Of a stretch of DNA of 64,000 nucleotides, positions 33,304-41,221 are shown in pieces (position 1 is the first letter of the stretch; each line of letters opens with the position of its first letter). The notes under the pieces were generated by a model that ran no database searches, was not told where the DNA came from, and saw nothing but the letters and a program-made list of their open reading frames with translations. Origin of the DNA: Streptomyces anulatus (lineage in GTDB: Bacteria; Actinomycetota; Actinomycetes; Streptomycetales; Streptomycetaceae); contig NZ_JOEZ01000002.1 of the NCBI RefSeq assembly GCF_000721175.1, forward strand, positions 223,414 to 287,413, read 5' to 3'. A program made the position numbers and the translations under genes.

Positions 33304-33335
33304 ACGTTAACACTTGAACTTTGAGAACCTCAAAG
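33304..33335 (-). promoter_or_regulatory. Symporter promoter with overlapping palindrome
   Basis: Reading leftwards, TTGAGG (33333-33328) and TAACGT (33309-33304) are 18 bases apart. The exact inverted repeat CTTTGAG-AAC-CTCAAAG (33319-33335) covers the -35. A repressor or activator bound there would control the dicarboxylate symporter; the identity of the regulator is unknown. Confidence 0.5.
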
Positions 33336-33423
33336 CCTTTCTTTGGCCCCCGGACAGGGCTCCGCCGGGCAGGAATGGCCGGAAAGCGGCGGAAGACGCC
33401 GGAGAGCAGCGGAGAAACGCCGC

Positions 33424-33464
33424 GGACCCCGGTGCTGGAGCCGGTCGGCTCCCGCCCGGGGTCC
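33424..33464 (-). terminator. Nested hairpin downstream of the DUF4229 gene
   Basis: GGACCCCGG (33424-33432) pairs with CCGGGGTCC (33456-33464), and GGAGCC (33437-33442) with GGCTCC (33447-33452) inside. It lies about 100 bases after the stop. Confidence 0.55.
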
Positions 33465-33563
33465 GGCGGAGAAGGGGTGCGCGCGGCGTGCGCGTGTGAG
33501 GAAGCTTACGTGGCGCCTACAGGCGGTCCGGCGCGTCGGCTGGACGGGGTGGCGCCGCCGGCG

Positions 33564-33857
33564 CTACTGGACCGCGTCCTCGCGGGTGCGGTTGGCGTCG
33601 AGGCGGGCCTTGGTGCGGTCGACGGTGGAGACGATCTGCTCGGACATCTCGTCGCGCTGCCTGCGCAGCAGCACATAGCTGAGCGGGGCGGAGAGGAGGA
33701 GGCCGAGGAGGATCACCCAGACGACGTTGGAGCCCCCGAGCCCTGCGGGCACCAGCCCGAAGTGGACGGCGACACCGGCGGCGAGGAAGCAGCCGACGAA
33801 GATCAGCAGGCGCAACGCCGTGTAACGGATCAAGGCGCTCGGCTTGGCAGCGGACAC
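33564..33857 (-). CDS. DUF4229 membrane protein
   Basis: A 97-residue protein with a short charged N-terminus, two hydrophobic helices ('LRLLIFVGCFLAAGVAVHF' and 'VVWVILLGLLLSAPLSYVLL') and a cytoplasmic tail with many Arg, Asp and Gln. This is the DUF4229 layout, common in actinobacteria near menaquinone genes; its function is unknown. GTG 33857 follows GAGAGGG. It is located between the symporter and the acetyltransferase in the same direction. Confidence 0.8.
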   Translation of the reverse strand: MSAAKPSALIRYTALRLLIFVGCFLAAGVAVHFGLVPAGLGGSNVVWVILLGLLLSAPLSYVLLRRQRDEMSEQIVSTVDRTKARLDANRTREDAVQ

Positions 33858-33966
33858 GGCTGGCCCTCTCTTCCCATGGACTCTCGACACGCTTCTGCCC
33901 GTCCAGTGAAACATGGCCCGGTTTCTCTCGGTTCAGGGGGTTGCCGGGCCAGGGGCGCCCTGCCGG

Positions 33967-34503
33967 TCACGGAGTCGCCGGGCCCAGCGGGAGCAGCATG
34001 ACGATGTCGTCGCGGTCGTCGCCGGGAGCGACCCGGATGGCGTCCGGCACCCGGCCGACCTCCTTGTATCCGCAGGCGGTGTAGAAGCGGTCGGCGCCGG
34101 TGCCGCCCCGGCAGGTGAGGCGGATCGCCTCGATGCCCTCGATGGAGCGGGCGGCGTCGGCGGTGGCGGTCATGAGGTCGCGGCCGTATCCCTTGCCCTG
34201 GAGGCGGGGGTGGACCATGACCGTGTAGAGCCACAGCCAGTGCCGCAGCAGCCGGTGGTCGTTGAGGGTGAGGAAGGCGGTGGCGGCGACGGTGCCGTCC
34301 TCGTCGCGGCCGACGAGCAGCCGGGTGCGGCCCTGCTCGATGGCGACCAGGTGCTTGAGCAGATCGGGCCGGACCTCCTCGGCCGTGACGGGCGCGACGA
34401 AACCGACGGCCCCGCCCGCGTTGGTGACGTCGGCCCACAGGGTGGTGATGCCGTCGCGCAGGGCAGGGGTGAACTCGGGATCCAGCTCGAAAGTAAGCGC
34501 CAT
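33967..34503 (-). CDS. GNAT-family acetyltransferase
   Basis: A 178-residue enzyme with the GNAT fold. The acetyl-CoA binding segment is 'VHPRLQGKGYGRDLM' (motif A), preceded by 'HWLWLYTVMV' and followed by 'IRLTCRGGTGADRFYTACGYKEVG' (motif B). The acceptor is unknown. ATG 34503 was chosen; no ribosome site is visible, and an inverted repeat sits 8 bases upstream, so the message may be leaderless. Confidence 0.83.
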   Translation of the reverse strand: MALTFELDPEFTPALRDGITTLWADVTNAGGAVGFVAPVTAEEVRPDLLKHLVAIEQGRTRLLVGRDEDGTVAATAFLTLNDHRLLRHWLWLYTVMVHPRLQGKGYGRDLMTATADAARSIEGIEAIRLTCRGGTGADRFYTACGYKEVGRVPDAIRVAPGDDRDDIVMLLPLGPATP

Positions 34504-34510
34504 AAGGCCA

Positions 34511-34525
34511 GAGTAACCATTACTC
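34511..34525. promoter_or_regulatory. Inverted repeat upstream of the acetyltransferase gene
   Basis: GAGTAA-CCA-TTACTC is a perfect inverted repeat placed at -8 to -22 from the acetyltransferase start. Its centre AGTAACC(A)TTACT nearly equals the repeat at 27216-27227, so the same regulator may bind both. Confidence 0.5.
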
Positions 34526-34555
34526 CTCACGGGACTCACCGCCTGTCCACAACAC

Positions 34556-34594
34556 GGGAAAGCCCCGGCCGTGGGTGGCGGCCGGGGCTTTCCC
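34556..34594 (-). terminator. Terminator after mqnE
   Basis: GGGAAAGCCCCGGCC (34556-34570) pairs perfectly with GGCCGGGGCTTTCCC (34580-34594) around a nine-base loop. It lies 28 bases past the mqnE stop. Confidence 0.88.
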
Positions 34595-34621
34595 TCGGAG
34601 CAGGGTCGGGCGGGGTGTGCC

Positions 34622-35785
34622 TCAGACGCGCATCGGCTGCGGCGACTCGCGCCGGTCCGCCTCCGGGCCCGGGTACTCGCGCAGGATCTCGTACCGGGTG
34701 TTCCGCTCGACCGGCCGGAATCCGGCGTCGCGGATCAGGTCCAGCAGGTCCTCACGGCCGAGCTTGTTCGGCGTACCGAAGTCGTCGGCGTCGTGCGTGA
34801 TCTTGTACTCGACGACCGAGCCGTCCATGTCGTCCGCACCGTGCTGCAGCGCGAGCTGGGCGGTCTGCACGCCGTGCATCACCCAGAACACCTTGACGTG
34901 CGGCACGTTGTCGAAGAGCAGCCGGGAGACCGCGAAGGTCTTCAGCGCCTCCGCGCCGGTCGCCATCGTGGTGCGCGCCTGGAGCCTGTTGCGGACCTTG
35001 CCGTCCTTCATGTCCACGAAGTCGTGCTGGTAGCGCAGCGGGATGAAGACCTGGAAGCCGCCGGTCTCGTCCTGCATCTCCCGCAGCCGCAGCACGTGGT
35101 CGACGCGGTGACGGGGCTCCTCGATGTGCCCGTACAGCATCGTCGCGGGGGTCTTGAGCCCCTTCTCGTGCGCGAGACGGTGGATGCGCGACCAGTCCTC
35201 CCAGTGGGTGCGGTGGTCGACGATGTGCTGGCGGACCTCCCAGTCGAAGATCTCCGCGCCGCCGCCGGTCAGCGATTCGAGACCGGCCTCGATCAGCTCG
35301 TCGAGGATCTCGGAGGCCGAGAGGCCGGAGATCGTCTCGAAGTGGTGGATCTCCGTCGCCGTGAACGCCTTCAGCGCGACGTTCGGCAGGGCTTCCTTCA
35401 GCGCGCTGAGCGAACGCGGGTAGTAGCGCCACGGGAGGGTCGGGTGGAGCCCGTTGACGATGTGCAGCTCGGTGAGGTTCTCGCCCTCCATCGCCTTGGC
35501 GAGGCGGACGGCCTCCTCGATGCGCATCGTGTACGCGTCCTTCTCGCCCGGCTTCCGCTGGAACGAGCAGTACGCGCACGAGGCGGTGCACACGTTGGTC
35601 ATGTTGAGGTGACGGTTGACGTTGAAGTGCACCACGTCGCCGTTCTTGCGCACGCGCACCTCGTGCGCCAGCCCGCCCAGCCACGCCAGGTCGTCGGACT
35701 CGTAGAGGGCGATCCCGTCCTCGCGGGTCAGCCGCTCGCCGGCCCGGACCTTCTCCTCCAGCTCGCGCTTGAGTCCCGCGTCCAC
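34622..35785 (-). CDS. mqnE: Aminofutalosine synthase, radical SAM
   Basis: A 387-residue radical SAM enzyme of the futalosine menaquinone pathway; it joins the enolpyruvyl-benzoate derivative to SAM to form aminofutalosine. The [4Fe-4S] site is CTASCAYC (Cys 66, 70, 73), followed by long segments highly typical of MqnE ('ELHIVNGLHPTLPWRYYPR', 'TMLYGHIEEPRHRVDH'). GTG 35785 has GGGAGG seven bases upstream and gives the family N-terminus; ATG 35800 is a weaker option. The gene lies with UbiX, UbiA and UbiD homologues of the same pathway. Confidence 0.93.
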   Translation of the reverse strand: MDAGLKRELEEKVRAGERLTREDGIALYESDDLAWLGGLAHEVRVRKNGDVVHFNVNRHLNMTNVCTASCAYCSFQRKPGEKDAYTMRIEEAVRLAKAMEGENLTELHIVNGLHPTLPWRYYPRSLSALKEALPNVALKAFTATEIHHFETISGLSASEILDELIEAGLESLTGGGAEIFDWEVRQHIVDHRTHWEDWSRIHRLAHEKGLKTPATMLYGHIEEPRHRVDHVLRLREMQDETGGFQVFIPLRYQHDFVDMKDGKVRNRLQARTTMATGAEALKTFAVSRLLFDNVPHVKVFWVMHGVQTAQLALQHGADDMDGSVVEYKITHDADDFGTPNKLGREDLLDLIRDAGFRPVERNTRYEILREYPGPEADRRESPQPMRV

Positions 35786-35880
35786 TAGGCCGCCTCCCAT
35801 ATCTCCGAGTATCAGACTCCGACCCAACCGTACCCCCCCACCCTTCGGGCGGGAGGGGCCCCCTTTACGGCGCTCCGCGC

Positions 35881-36336
35881 CTAAGCCTCTTCGGGAAGTT
35901 CCCCGACCCGGTTCTCCCACTTGGTGGAGAGCACGATCGTCGTACGGGTCCGTGAGACGCCCTTCGTACCGCTCAGGCGCCGGATCGTCTTCTCCAGGCC
36001 GTCCACGTCGCCGACCCGGACCTTGAGCATGTACGAGTCGTCGCCCGCGATGAACCAGCAGTCCTCGATCTCCGCGAGGTCCTTCAGCCGGCGCGCCACG
36101 TCCTCGTGGTCGGCCGCGTCCGAGAGCGAGATCCCGATCAGCGCGGTCACGCCGAGCCCCAGCGACGCGGAGTCGACGGTGGCGCGGTAACCGGTGATGA
36201 CCCCGGCGGTTTCCAGCCGGTTGATCCGGTCGGTGACGCTGGGCCCGGAGAGCCCCACGAGCCGCCCCAGCTCGGCGTACGAGGACCTGCCGTTCTCCCT
36301 GAGGGCCTGGATGAGCTGCCTGTCCACCGCGTCCAT
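35881..36336 (-). CDS. Lrp/AsnC-family regulator
   Basis: A 151-residue feast/famine regulator: N-terminal helix-turn-helix ('YAELGRLVGLSGPSVTDRIN') and C-terminal RAM domain ('GISLSDAADHEDVARRLKDL', 'DDSYMLKVRV'). ATG 36336 follows GGAAGG; ATG 36354 upstream lacks a ribosome site. It diverges from a small-protein gene in the menaquinone locus. Ligand and targets are unknown, but its position suggests it senses an amino acid and may control its neighbours. Confidence 0.9.
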   Translation of the reverse strand: MDAVDRQLIQALRENGRSSYAELGRLVGLSGPSVTDRINRLETAGVITGYRATVDSASLGLGVTALIGISLSDAADHEDVARRLKDLAEIEDCWFIAGDDSYMLKVRVGDVDGLEKTIRRLSGTKGVSRTRTTIVLSTKWENRVGELPEEA

Positions 36337-36353
36337 ATGACTGAAACCTTCCA

Positions 36354-36415
36354 TTGTTCAGCAGTACCGCGAGTTTACGTGTAGAATCTAAGGCATGCAG
36401 GGCTGACGTCCTGCA
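36354..36415 (+). promoter_or_regulatory. Divergent promoter region with leader hairpin
   Basis: TAGAAT at 36382-36387 is a good -10 for the small-protein gene, with TTCAGC 18 bases upstream as a weak -35. Just after the start, TGCAGG (36396-36401) pairs with CCTGCA (36410-36415). An 80-base leader follows. Confidence 0.4.
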
Positions 36416-36469
36416 AATCTTCTAGAACATCCAAGAAACGCTTTCGAATCTTCAGGAGTGAACTTCACC

Positions 36470-36604
36470 GTGTACACGATCGAGATGGCCTACGCCCGGA
36501 TGCGCGAGCTGCAGGACCTGGCCAACCGCTCGCGTGCCCACCAGCCCGCCGCCGCGCACCGCGTCGACAAGAGCCGCTCCCCGCGCGCGCACAAGAAGCG
36601 CTGA
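36470..36604 (+). CDS. Conserved-looking 44-residue basic small protein
   Basis: A frame of 44 codons starting GTG (36470), with GGAG eleven bases upstream, ends at TGA 36602-36604. The product starts 'MYTIEMAYARMRELQDLA' and ends in a basic tail (KSRSPRAHKKR). The first half forms an amphipathic helix; there is no membrane segment. Third-position GC is that of a real gene and it has its own promoter. I do not recognise a family. The basic tail suggests nucleic acid or membrane surface binding. It ends eight bases from the convergent ubiX stop. Confidence 0.6.
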   Translation: MYTIEMAYARMRELQDLANRSRAHQPAAAHRVDKSRSPRAHKKR

Positions 36605-36611
36605 CCCGGAC

Positions 36612-37298
36612 CTAGCGGTCCTGCGGGTTGCGGGAGCCGCCACCGAGCTCTCCTTCCCAGCGGCGGTACAGCCGGTGCGGCACGCCCGCCGCGTCCAGCA
36701 CCCGCCCCGCGACGAAATCCACCAGGTCCTGGATGTGCGTCGCACCCGCGTAGAACGCCGGAGAGGCGGGCAGCACGACCGCGCCCGCCTCGTCCAGGGC
36801 CACCATCTGCTTCAGCGTCCGGCCGCTCAGCGGGGTCTCGCGCACCGCGACGACGAGCGGGCGGCGCTCCTTGAGCGTCACGCTCGCGGCCCGCTGGAGC
36901 AGATCCTTCGACAGACCGAGCGCCACTCCGGCCACACAGGCCGTCGAGGCCGGCACGATGAGCATCCCCTTCGCCGGGTACGACCCGGAGGACGGCCCGG
37001 CGGCCAGATCACCGGCCGGCCAATGGCGTACGCGCTCCAGCTCCGCGTCGCCCACCGCGAACGCGTCGGGCTTCCCGTCGGCGCCACGATCCAGCCAACC
37101 TCGCAGGTCCTCGCGCCAGTGCCCGTCCCGGAACGCGATGCCGGTCTCGTCCAGCAGGGTGAGCCGCGAGGCCCGGCTCACCACCAGGTCCACGCTCTCA
37201 CCGGCCGCCAGGAGCCCGCGCAGAACGGCGGCCGCGAACGGGGTACCCGAAGCACCGGACACCCCGACAATCCAAGGCCGCCGCTGCTGATGAGTCAT
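36612..37298 (-). CDS. ubiX: Flavin prenyltransferase UbiX (menaquinone branch)
   Basis: A 228-residue flavoprotein that prenylates FMN to make the cofactor of UbiD decarboxylases. It has the N-terminal 'VGVSGASGTPFAAAVLRGLL' flavin site, 'MLIVPASTACVAGVALGLSKDL' and 'RRPLVVAVRETPLS'. In Streptomyces the copy at this locus supports the UbiD-type decarboxylase of the futalosine pathway encoded nearby. ATG 37298 has AGGA upstream. There is an insert around 80-110 with charged residues, as in other actinobacterial UbiX proteins. Confidence 0.9.
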   Translation of the reverse strand: MTHQQRRPWIVGVSGASGTPFAAAVLRGLLAAGESVDLVVSRASRLTLLDETGIAFRDGHWREDLRGWLDRGADGKPDAFAVGDAELERVRHWPAGDLAAGPSSGSYPAKGMLIVPASTACVAGVALGLSKDLLQRAASVTLKERRPLVVAVRETPLSGRTLKQMVALDEAGAVVLPASPAFYAGATHIQDLVDFVAGRVLDAAGVPHRLYRRWEGELGGGSRNPQDR

Positions 37299-37420
37299 TG
37301 AAGTCCTGGATTCCACACCTGCGAGCCTATCCGGCACGCCCTCGCACCCGGCACCCGGAACCGGGCGGGCGCCCCGGACGTTCTCCGGATGACGGGCAAC
37401 CCGGGGGCAGAGGGAAGACC

Positions 37421-38047
37421 ATGGGCGATCACTGGACCACCGACCGCACCTCGGACACGGGCTCCACCGGCGGCGCGCGGGCCCTGACCGCCGGGATCCT
37501 GATGGCGGGCTGGGTAGCCCTCCTGTGGGTCCTCGAAGGCATCGACACAGCCACGGGCCACGCCCTGGACACCTACGGCATCAGCCCACGTGAACCGGCG
37601 GAGCTGCGGGACGTGGTGCCCGCCGCGTTCCTGCACAGCGGCTGGGATCACCTGGCCTCCAACAGCGTCCCGCTGCTGGTCCTCGGCTTCATCGCCGCCC
37701 TCGCCGGGCTGCGCCGGTTCGCCGCCGTCGTCGTGACGATCATCCTGGCCAGCGGCCTCGGCGTCTGGCTGACCGCCCCGGAGAACACGGTGACGCTCGG
37801 CGCGTCCGGCGTGGTCTTCGGACTGCTCGGCTATCTGCTGGTCCGCGGCTTCGTGGACCGCCGGCCCTGGGACGTCCTCATAGGCATCGGCGTCGCCGTG
37901 GTCTACGGCTCGCTGCTGTGGGGCGTCCTGCCCACCCAGTCGGGCGTCAGCTGGCAGGGCCACCTCTTCGGGCTGGCCGGCGGTGTGGCGGCGGCCTTCT
38001 TCTTCCGCCGCCCGCGCCGCGCACCGGACAACCTGGTCACCGTCTGA
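37421..38047 (+). CDS. Rhomboid-family intramembrane serine protease
   Basis: A 208-residue membrane protein with about six helices. The catalytic Ser lies in GASGVVFG and the catalytic His in WQGHLFGLAGG; the N-terminal 'HSGWDHLASNS' carries the oxyanion His and Asn. It should cut within membrane helices of unknown substrates. ATG 37421 follows GAGGG. It is placed between ubiX and the UbiA gene on the opposite strand. Confidence 0.88.
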   Translation: MGDHWTTDRTSDTGSTGGARALTAGILMAGWVALLWVLEGIDTATGHALDTYGISPREPAELRDVVPAAFLHSGWDHLASNSVPLLVLGFIAALAGLRRFAAVVVTIILASGLGVWLTAPENTVTLGASGVVFGLLGYLLVRGFVDRRPWDVLIGIGVAVVYGSLLWGVLPTQSGVSWQGHLFGLAGGVAAAFFFRRPRRAPDNLVTV

Positions 38048-38089
38048 CCCCCGGTCGGCTCAGGGCGTCGGCCCGGGGCCTCACGGGCC

Positions 38090-39010
38090 CTACGGGGTCA
38101 GGCCCCGCGCCAGCAGGTCGAGCAGCGCACAGGCGAACAGCGCGATGCCGATGAAGCCGTTCACGGAGAAGAAGGCACGATTCAACCGGGACAGGTCGTG
38201 CGGCCGCACCACCCGGTGCTCGTAGACGAACGCCGCCGCGACGACGGCCATGCCGATCCAGTACAGGACCTCGGCGCCCGTGGCCAGCCCGAACCACACC
38301 AGCAGCCCGGTCGTGACCGCGTGGCACACCCGGGCGCCCCACAGCGAGGCCGGGATCCCGAAGCGCGCCGGGAAGGAGAGCACCCCTTGGGCCCGGTCCG
38401 CGGCCACGTCCTGGCAGGCGAAGATCAGGTCGAAGCCGCCGATCCAGATGCCCACGGCGAGCCCGAGGATCACCGCGTCCCACGACCAGCTGCCGGTCAC
38501 CGCGAGCCAGGCGCCGACCGGACCGATGGCCTGCGCGAGGCCCAGGATGGCGTGCGGGAAGTTCGTGAACCGCTTGCCGTACGGGTAGACCACCATCGGC
38601 ACGACGGCCAGCGGCGCGAGCGCCAGGCACAGCGGGTTGAGCAGGGCCGCCGCGCCCAGGAAGACCACCAGCGCGACGAGCGCACCGGTCCACGCGGACT
38701 TCACCGACACCGCGCCGGTCACCAGCTCGCGGCCCGCGGTGCGCGGGTTCCGGGCGTCGATCTCCCGGTCGATGATCCGGTTGGCGGCCATCGCGAAGGT
38801 CCGCAGGCCCACCATCGCCAGCGTGACGAGCAGCAGCGTGCCCCAGTGGATGGTGCCGTCGAGCAGGAACATCGCGGTCAGCGCGGCGATGTACGCGAAG
38901 GGCAGCGCGAAGACCGAGTGCTCGATCATCACGAGCCGCAGGAAGGCCTTCACCTTGCTGTCCGATGGCGCGGGCCCGGGAACGGACGCCGTTTCTGCCG
39001 CACTGCTCAC
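38090..39010 (-). CDS. mqnP: UbiA-family prenyltransferase of menaquinone synthesis
   Basis: A 306-residue membrane enzyme with about eight to nine helices that attaches the polyprenyl chain to the naphthoate. The two Asp-rich motifs appear as 'ANRIIDREIDARN' and 'DVAADRAQG'. Together with UbiD and UbiX it performs the last steps after 1,4-dihydroxy-6-naphthoate. The GTG at 39010 overlaps the ubiD stop by GTGA. The order ubiD - ubiA is translationally coupled. Confidence 0.88.
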   Translation of the reverse strand: MSSAAETASVPGPAPSDSKVKAFLRLVMIEHSVFALPFAYIAALTAMFLLDGTIHWGTLLLVTLAMVGLRTFAMAANRIIDREIDARNPRTAGRELVTGAVSVKSAWTGALVALVVFLGAAALLNPLCLALAPLAVVPMVVYPYGKRFTNFPHAILGLAQAIGPVGAWLAVTGSWSWDAVILGLAVGIWIGGFDLIFACQDVAADRAQGVLSFPARFGIPASLWGARVCHAVTTGLLVWFGLATGAEVLYWIGMAVVAAAFVYEHRVVRPHDLSRLNRAFFSVNGFIGIALFACALLDLLARGLTP

Positions 39011-40464
39011 AGTCCGTATTCCTTCCAACGGCGGTCGACCTTCGCCGCCGTCTCCGGATCGGACTCGACCATCTCCGGCCAGCCCCCGTCCCGGGTGTAG
39101 CCCTCCTCGGGCAGCTTCCTCGTGGCGTCGATGCCCGCCTTGCCGCCCCAGAACTGCTGGTACGAAGCGTGGTCCAGGTGATCGACCGGGCCTTCGGTGA
39201 CCGTGAGGTCGCGGGCGTAGTCGGTGTTGCCGAGCGCCCGCCAGGCGACCTCGTGCAGATCGTGGACGTCGCAGTCGGAGTCCACCACCACGATCAGCTT
39301 GGTCAGCGACATCATGTGCGCCCCCCAGATCGCGCTCATCACCTTCTGGGCGTGCTTCGGGTACTTCTTGTCGATCGAGACGATCGCGCAGTTGTGGAAG
39401 CCGCCCGACTCCGGCAGGTGGTAGTCCACGATGTCCGGCACGATGATCTTCAGCAGCGGCAGGAAGAACCGCTCCGTCGCCCGGCCCAGCGGCCCGTCCT
39501 CGGTCGGCGGGCGGCCCACCACGATGGACTGGAGCAGCGGCCGCCGGCGCATCGTGATGCAGTCGATGGTCAGTGCGGGGAACGGTTCCTGCGGGGTGTA
39601 GAAGCCGGTGTGGTCCCCGAACGGGCCCTCCGGGAGCATCTCGCCCGGCTCCAGCCAGCCCTCGATGACGACCTCCGCCTGCGCGGGGACCTGGAGCGGC
39701 ACGGTCTTGCAGTCGACCATCTCGATCCGCTTGCCCTGGATGAACCCGGCGAAGAGGTACTCGTCGATGTCCCCGGGCAGCGGCGCGGTGGAGGCGTACG
39801 TCACGGCGGGCGGGCAGCCGAAGGCGATGGCGACGGGCAGCCGCTCCCCGCGCCGGGCGGCGACCTGGTAGTGGTTGGCGCTGTCCTTGTGGATCTGCCA
39901 GTGCATCCCGATGGTGCGCTTGTCGTGGCGCTGGAGCCGGTAGAGGCCCAGGTTCCGGACGCCGTTCTCGGGGTGCTTGGTGTGGGTGAGGCCGAGGTTG
40001 AAGAACGATCCGCCGTCCTCGGGCCAGGTGAACAGCGCGGGCAGCTTCTCCAGGTCGACGTCGTCGCCGGTCAGGACCACTTCCTGGACGGGCGCGTCGT
40101 GGGACTTCACCTTCTTCGGCGGCACGTGCACCATCGAGCCGAGCTTCCCGAAGGCCTCCCGCACCCCGACGAAGCCCTGCGGCAGCTCCGGCTTGAGGAG
40201 CCCGCCGATCTTGTCGCTGATGTCGCTGTACGCCTTCAGTCCCAGGGCCTTCAGGAGGCGCCGGTCGGTGCCGAAGACGTTCATGGCCAGGGGCATCGAG
40301 GACCCCTTGACGTTCTCGAACAGCAGGGCGGGGCCGCCGGCCTTGTTGACCCGGTCGACGATCTCACCGACCTCCAGGTGTGGGTCGACCTCGACCTTGA
40401 CGCGCTTGAGATCACCATCGCGCTCAAGAGCCCGGAGCAGGGAGCGAAGATCGTCGTAAGCCAT
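39007..40464 (-). CDS. mqnL: UbiD-family decarboxylase of menaquinone synthesis
   Basis: A 485-residue UbiD enzyme, prenyl-FMN dependent, removing the carboxyl from the prenylated naphthoate. Markers are 'GMHWQIHKDSANHYQVA', 'EGPFGDHTGFYTP' (with the conserved Glu/Asp), and 'PDIVDYHLPESGGFHNCAIV'. ATG 40464 is the first good start, with a weak GGACC ribosome site; the frame is open upstream but without coding sense. Its product works with UbiX. Confidence 0.9.
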   Translation of the reverse strand: MAYDDLRSLLRALERDGDLKRVKVEVDPHLEVGEIVDRVNKAGGPALLFENVKGSSMPLAMNVFGTDRRLLKALGLKAYSDISDKIGGLLKPELPQGFVGVREAFGKLGSMVHVPPKKVKSHDAPVQEVVLTGDDVDLEKLPALFTWPEDGGSFFNLGLTHTKHPENGVRNLGLYRLQRHDKRTIGMHWQIHKDSANHYQVAARRGERLPVAIAFGCPPAVTYASTAPLPGDIDEYLFAGFIQGKRIEMVDCKTVPLQVPAQAEVVIEGWLEPGEMLPEGPFGDHTGFYTPQEPFPALTIDCITMRRRPLLQSIVVGRPPTEDGPLGRATERFFLPLLKIIVPDIVDYHLPESGGFHNCAIVSIDKKYPKHAQKVMSAIWGAHMMSLTKLIVVVDSDCDVHDLHEVAWRALGNTDYARDLTVTEGPVDHLDHASYQQFWGGKAGIDATRKLPEEGYTRDGGWPEMVESDPETAAKVDRRWKEYGL

Positions 40465-40608
40465 GCGGTCCAGTTTGTCATCCCCGCCCGCGCGGCCCCG
40501 CCGGGGCTCCCCACCGCCGGGGCCCCGGATCGTTCGTGCCGAGCCGGTACCCTGGCCGCGACACCGGGGGAACACCGAGCCCCGCCGCCGCCCACTGGGG
40601 GACGCACC

Positions 40609-40980
40609 ATGAGAGCCCTGATGTTCATCGTCCCGCTGGCTCTGACGATCTACGCGTTCATCGACTGCCTGAACACCTCGGAGGAGGACACCAAGCATCT
40701 GCCGAAGATCGCCTGGGTCTTCATCATCCTGCTGTTCTGGATCGTCGGCCCGGTCGTCTGGCTCGTCGCCGGCAAGGCCCGCCACAACGGCGCCGGGGGC
40801 GCCGGACCCTCCTCGTGGCAGCGCGCCAGGCGGCAGCAGTGGGTGGCCCCGGACGACAACCCGGACTTCCTCAAGTCGCTCAAGGCCGACAAGGCCGACA
40901 AGGACACCGAGGCCGAGGAGGAGCGGGGGCGCCGCGACGGCGGTACGAACCCCGACGACAAGGCCCCGCCCGCTTCCTGA
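40609..40980 (+). CDS. Small membrane protein with PLDc_N (phospholipase D nuclease N-terminal) domain
   Basis: A 123-residue protein with two helices ('LMFIVPLALTIYAFIDCL' and 'IAWVFIILLFWIVGPVVWLV') linked by 'EEDTKHLPKIAW', the PLDc_N pattern, and a hydrophilic, Lys/Asp/Glu-rich tail containing 'DNPDFLKSLKADKADKD'. Function unknown. ATG 40609 follows a GGGG run. It diverges from the UbiD gene. Confidence 0.8.
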   Translation: MRALMFIVPLALTIYAFIDCLNTSEEDTKHLPKIAWVFIILLFWIVGPVVWLVAGKARHNGAGGAGPSSWQRARRQQWVAPDDNPDFLKSLKADKADKDTEAEEERGRRDGGTNPDDKAPPAS

Positions 40981-41082
40981 CCGGGCATTCCGGCCGGCCT
41001 GGGTGATCCTTCCGGCCGGCGCGGTGGGCGCTTCACGGGGGCGCGTCGGCCGTCCTCGGAGAGGTACCGCAGCTAAAGCGGC

Positions 41083-41157
41083 ATGGGCGGCTACCACGGC
41101 CCGTACTCCCTGGAGACGTTCAGCCACCGCGAGGTGGTCTGGACACTCCGCTGCTGA
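41083..41157 (+). pseudogene. 3' remnant of an aldehyde dehydrogenase gene
   Basis: A 24-codon frame reading 'MGGYHGPYSLETFSHREV' matches the extreme C-terminus of coniferyl-aldehyde-type dehydrogenases (pattern GMGxYHGxxGFETFSH). Nothing upstream fits the rest of the enzyme. The remnant stop is intact at 41155-41157. Confidence 0.55.
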
Positions 41158-41161
41158 CGCG

Positions 41162-41209
41162 ACGAAGGCTCCCCGGACGGGGATCGGTATCCGTCCGGGG
41201 AGCCTTCGT
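41162..41209. terminator. Perfect 19-bp stem terminator after ccsB
   Basis: ACGAAGGCTCCCCGGACGG (41162-41180) pairs perfectly with 41191-41209 around a ten-base loop. It ends the leftward cytochrome c operon and the small remnant on the other strand. Confidence 0.9.
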
Positions 41210-41221
41210 GCGTACGTGGGC

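Larger units (their letters stand above)
33070..33563. other. Long gene-free stretch upstream of the symporter
   Basis: About 490 bases without a convincing gene. The part near 33.30-33.34 kb holds a promoter and palindrome; near 33.42-33.46 kb a hairpin ends the DUF4229 gene. The rest shows no further signal I can support, apart from a locally lower GC content around 33.18-33.34 kb. Confidence 0.6.

Noticed and set aside
36435..36445. GAAACGCTTTC resembling a LacI-type operator before the 44-residue gene
   Set aside because: The centre lacks the GCGC core and symmetry; it lies within a leader, far from the pectin genes.
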